From: Phycisphaerae bacterium
Lineage (GTDB): Bacteria > Planctomycetota > Phycisphaerae > Tepidisphaerales > Tepidisphaeraceae
DNA: 9,047 bases
Direction: 5' to 3'
Assembly (NCBI GenBank): GCA_014380825.1
Contig: JACMJD010000330.1
Span: 1 to 9,047 of the forward strand
Each line of letters starts with the position of its first letter. Position 1 is the first letter of the stretch. This document shows positions 5,707 through 9,047 of the stretch, one piece after another. The notes beneath the pieces were generated by a model that was not told the origin of the DNA, did no database searches, and saw only the letters and a program-made list of their open reading frames with translations. Position numbers and translations under genes: made by a program.

Positions 5707-8562
5707 ATGCATTATTCGATTATCAGAGCAGTTCCATGCGTCGTCGTGATGTTGTTTACGACTGCGGTGTCGCCCGCAGCCATCTATCAATGGACGGGCG
5801 GCGGGCCGGCGCCGAAAGTGTTCAATAGTTCGGCCAATTGGAGTTCCGGCATCGTGCCCGGCGTGCTCGATCGCGCCAACTTCAATATCTCCGATACCGT
5901 CCTGTTCACCACCAGTCCGACCAACGAAGATTCGTTCATCAGCGGCGGAAATTTTGCCAACGGCATTACCGTCAACATGAACCAATCCGGGAACCAGACG
6001 TGGAGCATCGACACGTGGAATGTCCTCCAAAAGGCCAGCGTCGTCCTGAACGGGACGGACGTGGCCGTCGAGTTCGGCACGACCCTCTCCGACGGCGGCG
6101 TGATCACGGTCAACTCCGGCAGCACGTATTCGACCGGCGGACTCTCCACCTCGCCGACCGCGCCAAATACGTTCAATGTGACTGGCCAGGTGAACGTCAA
6201 TCCCGGCGGCGTGCTGGCGGTGAGCGGTTGGCTCCAGCTTGGCGCGGGCGGCCCGGTCAGGAGTTCGCACGGAACGCTGAACCTCAACGGCGGCACGGTG
6301 ACGGCGGGCAACGACGTGTATCTTGGCGACTCCGGAAGTGCCGGCGTCACCGGCCGCATCGCGATCACCAACAGCGGCGTGATGACGCAGACCGGTCCGG
6401 GCAAGCTGTACATCGCCTCGCAAGACAATGTAAACGACAGCGCCGCGACGCTCAGCATCTCCGGCGCGGGATCGGCGTATGTCCAGAATGCATTCGGCGC
6501 CGAAGTCGGCAGCACGTTACAGGGTGCCGGCACTCTGCTGGTCACCAGCGGCGGACGGTTTCAACACTCCAGCAACTTCAACGTCAACAAGCGCGGCTCG
6601 GTCATCCTCAGCAACGGCGGATTCTTCCTTGGGAACATGTCGCTCAAAGGAGGGTTTCTCAGCTTCGACAACAGCACGATCGACGGCTCGGTCGACGTGT
6701 CCAACGCCGGCTCGATCAATGCGACCAGCACATACAATCTTTTCCCCGCGCGGCGCATGGCCGTGACAAACGGCGTGGCGACGTTCGCGGGCGGGATCAA
6801 CGTCTCGATCAACAGCACTGGCACGATCACATCCGGTTCGGGCGCGATCATCAATTCGGCAGGCTCCAGCACCTGGGGCAGCGGCGCGAATGGGCTGGCA
6901 TTCGGCAGCCTGAACGGCGTGACGAACATCAGCAACCTGAAGATCGGCGCGAACGGCGGCGCGGCGACGATCAACATCATCAACGGCGGCACATTAAACG
7001 TGAGCGGCTCGGGCGGCGGCGGGCTGACCATCGGCGACAACGTCGGCACTTCGCCGGCGGTTGTGAAGGTGAACGGACCGGTGGGCGGCGTTGTACTCGG
7101 GCAGTTCACACCCACATTCATCAACCGTCGCGGCACACTGCAACTCCTGGGCGGCGGGTTCTATCGCGGCGAACAATTGACGATCGATGCCGGAACGTTC
7201 GACGGCTCGGCCGGCACGTATACCTTCAACGCGACCAATCCGTTCATTCCCTCCGTCACCGTCACGAACGGCGGCTTGTTTCGGGGCGCTGATCTGAGGC
7301 TCTCAGCCGGCGCAGCAACCGTTAGCGCGGGCGGCCAAGTTCTGTTGACCGGCACGTTCACGAACGGGTCCGCCATTAACGGTGTCGTCGGCACAACCGT
7401 GACCGGGGCGAACTCGCTCCTACAAGCGAGCAACGGGTTCATCTCGCGAACCGGCATGAAGATCGAGAGCGGCGGCGTGGCAAGCTTCGGCACGGCTTCG
7501 CTCCAATTCCACCCGTTCGGCGGCACGACGCTCTCACTCAACACCGGCGGAACGCTGAACGTCGGCAGTCTGATGGATATCGCGTCGAACGCCCAGATGT
7601 CGGTCTTGGGAACGGGTAGCATCGCGGGCGCACTGACCAACGCGGGCACGGTCACCGTGCTCACCGGCCGACTGACCGTCGACGGCGCGACGACGAACAA
7701 TGGGTCGATTCTCTTCCTCGGCGTTCCCGGCGGCATTGCGAACTTCGCGGGCGTTGGTGGCGCCGGGCGGTTCATCGTCAGCAACTCGTCGATCGTCGGC
7801 GTCGGGCACCTGCGGCAGCCGCTCGTCACGCTCAGCAACGGCGCGCGCCTGTTCACGCGCAGCAACGGTGGGCCGGACGGGGTCAGTCGGGTCGACATGC
7901 TGACCATGGACCCGGATGGCGGCACGGCGTGGAATCTGAACGACAACGATCTGATCATCGATTACGACGCGGGGATCGGCTCCCCCGCCGAATCGATCCG
8001 CGCCATGATCGCCACTGGCAGAAACGGCGGCGCGTGGAATGGGCCCGGACTTTCCAGTGGCGCTGCCCGCGAGGATCATCGCACGGCGCTCGGGTACGTC
8101 GATAACACACTCCTTCACTACACGACGTTCAGCGGACAGAACGTCAACGACACCTGTGTGCTCGTAAAATACACCTGGCACGGCGACACGGATCTAAACG
8201 GGGTCGTCGATTTCGACGACTACTCACGAATCGATGCCGGCTTCAGCAACAACCGCACCGGTTGGTTCAACGGCGATGTCGACTACAACGGCATTATCGA
8301 CTTCGACGATTACTCTCTGATCGACATGGCGTTCAACACGCAGTCCGGCACGCTGCGACGCGCGCTGTCATACCTCGATGGCGGCGATCGCAGCGGCGAT
8401 GGAATGGATTCGCCGGCGCTAAAGGTGGTCGAAGATCACTTCGAGCGCTTCGGCGACGCGTACGCCTCATCGTTTCTCGCGGCCGTTCCAGAGCCGGGCT
8501 TGCCGCTGTATTTCATCGTGTTGTCGAGCGCGCTCATGCGGCGACGAACTGCTGCGCGCTGA
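5707..8562 (+). CDS. Large secreted beta-repeat protein with dockerin-like domain and PEP-CTERM anchor (paralogue 2)
   Basis: The protein has 951 residues from the ATG at 5707, preceded by AAGGAG. The frame runs back to a GTG at 5608, but the signal peptide begins at 5707: a short basic start, a V-V-V-M-L-F core and S-P-A-A, with cleavage near residue 24-25. The mature N-terminus shares the W-T-G-G...N-W-S-S-G-I-V-P-G-V-L-D motif with its neighbours. Residues ~50-780 are a long run of imperfect Gly/Asn/Ser/Thr strands (N-G-G-T-V, N-S-G-V-M, I-S-G-A-G types) like autotransporter-associated beta strands, predicted to form an elongated beta-solenoid. Two dockerin-like calcium loops start at residue 826, followed by S-G-T-L-R-R-A as in paralogue 1. 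V-P-E-P is at 927-930, then a hydrophobic stretch and R-R-R. Only one or two cysteines lie outside the signal peptide. No catalytic domain is recognised. Likely a surface or matrix structural or adhesive protein (inference). Confidence 0.92.
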   Translation: MHYSIIRAVPCVVVMLFTTAVSPAAIYQWTGGGPAPKVFNSSANWSSGIVPGVLDRANFNISDTVLFTTSPTNEDSFISGGNFANGITVNMNQSGNQTWSIDTWNVLQKASVVLNGTDVAVEFGTTLSDGGVITVNSGSTYSTGGLSTSPTAPNTFNVTGQVNVNPGGVLAVSGWLQLGAGGPVRSSHGTLNLNGGTVTAGNDVYLGDSGSAGVTGRIAITNSGVMTQTGPGKLYIASQDNVNDSAATLSISGAGSAYVQNAFGAEVGSTLQGAGTLLVTSGGRFQHSSNFNVNKRGSVILSNGGFFLGNMSLKGGFLSFDNSTIDGSVDVSNAGSINATSTYNLFPARRMAVTNGVATFAGGINVSINSTGTITSGSGAIINSAGSSTWGSGANGLAFGSLNGVTNISNLKIGANGGAATINIINGGTLNVSGSGGGGLTIGDNVGTSPAVVKVNGPVGGVVLGQFTPTFINRRGTLQLLGGGFYRGEQLTIDAGTFDGSAGTYTFNATNPFIPSVTVTNGGLFRGADLRLSAGAATVSAGGQVLLTGTFTNGSAINGVVGTTVTGANSLLQASNGFISRTGMKIESGGVASFGTASLQFHPFGGTTLSLNTGGTLNVGSLMDIASNAQMSVLGTGSIAGALTNAGTVTVLTGRLTVDGATTNNGSILFLGVPGGIANFAGVGGAGRFIVSNSSIVGVGHLRQPLVTLSNGARLFTRSNGGPDGVSRVDMLTMDPDGGTAWNLNDNDLIIDYDAGIGSPAESIRAMIATGRNGGAWNGPGLSSGAAREDHRTALGYVDNTLLHYTTFSGQNVNDTCVLVKYTWHGDTDLNGVVDFDDYSRIDAGFSNNRTGWFNGDVDYNGIIDFDDYSLIDMAFNTQSGTLRRALSYLDGGDRSGDGMDSPALKVVEDHFERFGDAYASSFLAAVPEPGLPLYFIVLSSALMRRRTAAR
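8197..8313 (+). repeat. Internal duplication encoding the paired dockerin loops of paralogue 2
   Basis: The segments 8197-8223 and 8287-8313 encode N-G-V-V-D-F-D-D-Y and N-G-I-I-D-F-D-D-Y, 30 codons apart, exactly as in paralogue 1. Here the two DNA copies differ at several bases, so the internal repeat is more diverged than in paralogue 1. Confidence 0.85.
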
Positions 8563-8643
8563 AACTCCCAAGTTCACCGCTCTGGATACATTCGCAATTC
8601 TGTAATTCCGCGAAGTCGAGGTTTGCTGGACGATTCCGCGCTG

Positions 8644-8703
8644 CTATTTCCTGATGGGGGAAGGTACAGCCGCTGTACCGTCGTTTGGGAAGGGAGATCG
8701 CCG
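8644..8703 (+). promoter_or_regulatory. Leader 3: anti-Shine-Dalgarno box, hairpin and RBS of the third exoprotein gene
   Basis: The box CTATTTCCTGATGGG starts 60 nt before the ATG at 8704. ATTTCCT (8646-8652) pairs along 7 bp, with two G-U pairs, with GGGAGAT (8692-8698), which contains the ribosome site. Between them is a perfect 7-bp hairpin, GGTACAG-CCG-CTGTACC (8663-8679), whose CCG loop matches that in leader 1. The bases after the ribosome site (GATCGCCGATG) are the same as in leader 2. Confidence 0.5.
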
Positions 8704-9047
8704 ATGGTTCGCCGTATCACTTGTTTGGGTCTTGTCGTGTCTCTCTTCTGGGCCAGCCCTGGTTACGCCGTCATCAAAGTCTGGGCAGGTGGCAGCGGCA
8801 ACTGGACGACGTCGGCGAACTGGTCACCGTCGGGTCGGCCGCAGGATGGCGATGACGCCGCGCTGATCCAGGCAGACGCGATCAATCGCACCGTGACCTA
8901 TAACGACATCTCGCCGTTCCTGCAGACGCTCAACTCGATCCAGATCGACTCGCAAGGCTCCGGCCGTATGACATTGCAACAGGTGGATGCGCTGACCTCG
9001 CTGGAAGCGCTCGGCCTGTCAATCGGCAACTTCGGGCCCGGCGCATA
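8704..9047 (+). CDS. Third secreted beta-repeat protein of the tandem set, N-terminal part (3' end outside window)
   Basis: The frame opens with the ATG at 8704, 7 nt after AGGGAG (8691-8696), and runs without a stop to the right edge (114 complete codons). It starts with a clear Sec signal peptide: M-V-R-R, hydrophobic core L-G-L-V-V-S-L-F-W, then S-P-G-Y-A with cleavage near residue 22. The mature start K-V-W-A-G-G-S-G-N-W-T-T-S-A-N-W-S-P has the W..NW..NW motif of the two upstream proteins, followed by Pro and Gly-Asp-Asp-Ala-Ala as their P..D.A equivalent. The rest of the visible part is beta-rich. By analogy it should end in a dockerin-like domain and PEP-CTERM tail, but that lies outside the window. 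A competing frame from 8654 has no signal peptide or domain and is discarded. Confidence 0.85.
   Translation, partial: MVRRITCLGLVVSLFWASPGYAVIKVWAGGSGNWTTSANWSPSGRPQDGDDAALIQADAINRTVTYNDISPFLQTLNSIQIDSQGSGRMTLQQVDALTSLEALGLSIGNFGPGA

Noticed and set aside
5671..7958. Long minus-strand frames opposite paralogue 2
   Set aside because: Pro/Val/Thr-rich or Arg/His-rich antisense translations are typical shadows of a GC-rich repeat gene, without start signals.
8654..8866. Plus-strand frame of 70 codons ending before the edge
   Set aside because: It is a shadow of the third exoprotein gene in another frame, with no domain or proper ribosome-binding site.
1..9047. tRNA, rRNA, CRISPR array, transposase or phage genes
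   Set aside because: I found no tRNA-like T-loop context, no regularly spaced identical repeats, and no transposase, integrase or phage protein in any frame.

Overview
The window looks like chromosomal DNA from a GC-rich bacterium of the Planctomycetota, most likely a Phycisphaerae-type lineage. The strongest evidence is the right half. There, large secreted proteins built of Gly/Asn/Thr-rich beta-strand repeats end in a dockerin-like pair of calcium loops (D-x-D-x-N-G-x-V-D-F-D-D-Y) followed by a VPEP membrane-anchor tail (PEP-CTERM). That combination is characteristic of this phylum. The taxonomy is inferred from protein style, not from a marker gene.

Layout, left to right. Positions 2-520 (+) hold the C-terminal part of an ion-transporter-superfamily membrane protein annotated in related genomes as a sodium:proton antiporter. 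Converging on it is a minus-strand pair: a small heavy-metal-associated (HMA) domain protein (932-1231) and a four-helix membrane protein (462-935). Together they resemble the N-terminal metal-binding and membrane part of a P1B metal ATPase without any ATPase domains. A sigma70-like promoter lies just upstream of the pair. The second reading frame has no ATG, GTG or TTG ahead of its first membrane segment, so it starts at CTG, is fused by frameshift, or is a relic.

Positions 1232-2515 hold no convincing gene. They do hold a plus-strand run of three perfect stem-loops ending in a strong intrinsic terminator (1604-1763), a good candidate for an unannotated small RNA, plus a 14-bp palindrome. 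Next come two divergent genes: a minus-strand site-2-protease-type M50 metallopeptidase (2516-3223) and a plus-strand glutamine amidotransferase of the TrpG/PabA family (3321-3893). An imperfect 19-bp-arm inverted repeat separates them.

From 3894 to the right edge lie three related exported-protein genes in tandem (3995-5611, 5707-8562, and 8704 to beyond the window). All three have signal peptides, and their N-termini share a W..W..NW..P..D motif. The first two end in the dockerin/PEP-CTERM module; the third is cut off. Each is preceded by the same kind of 58-64 nt leader: a CTATYTCYTGA box that can pair with the gene's own Shine-Dalgarno sequence, and an internal hairpin whose sequence differs between genes while its pairing is kept. 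This repeated leader is the most interesting regulatory signal in the window. The three proteins probably form a co-regulated set of cell-surface or matrix proteins.
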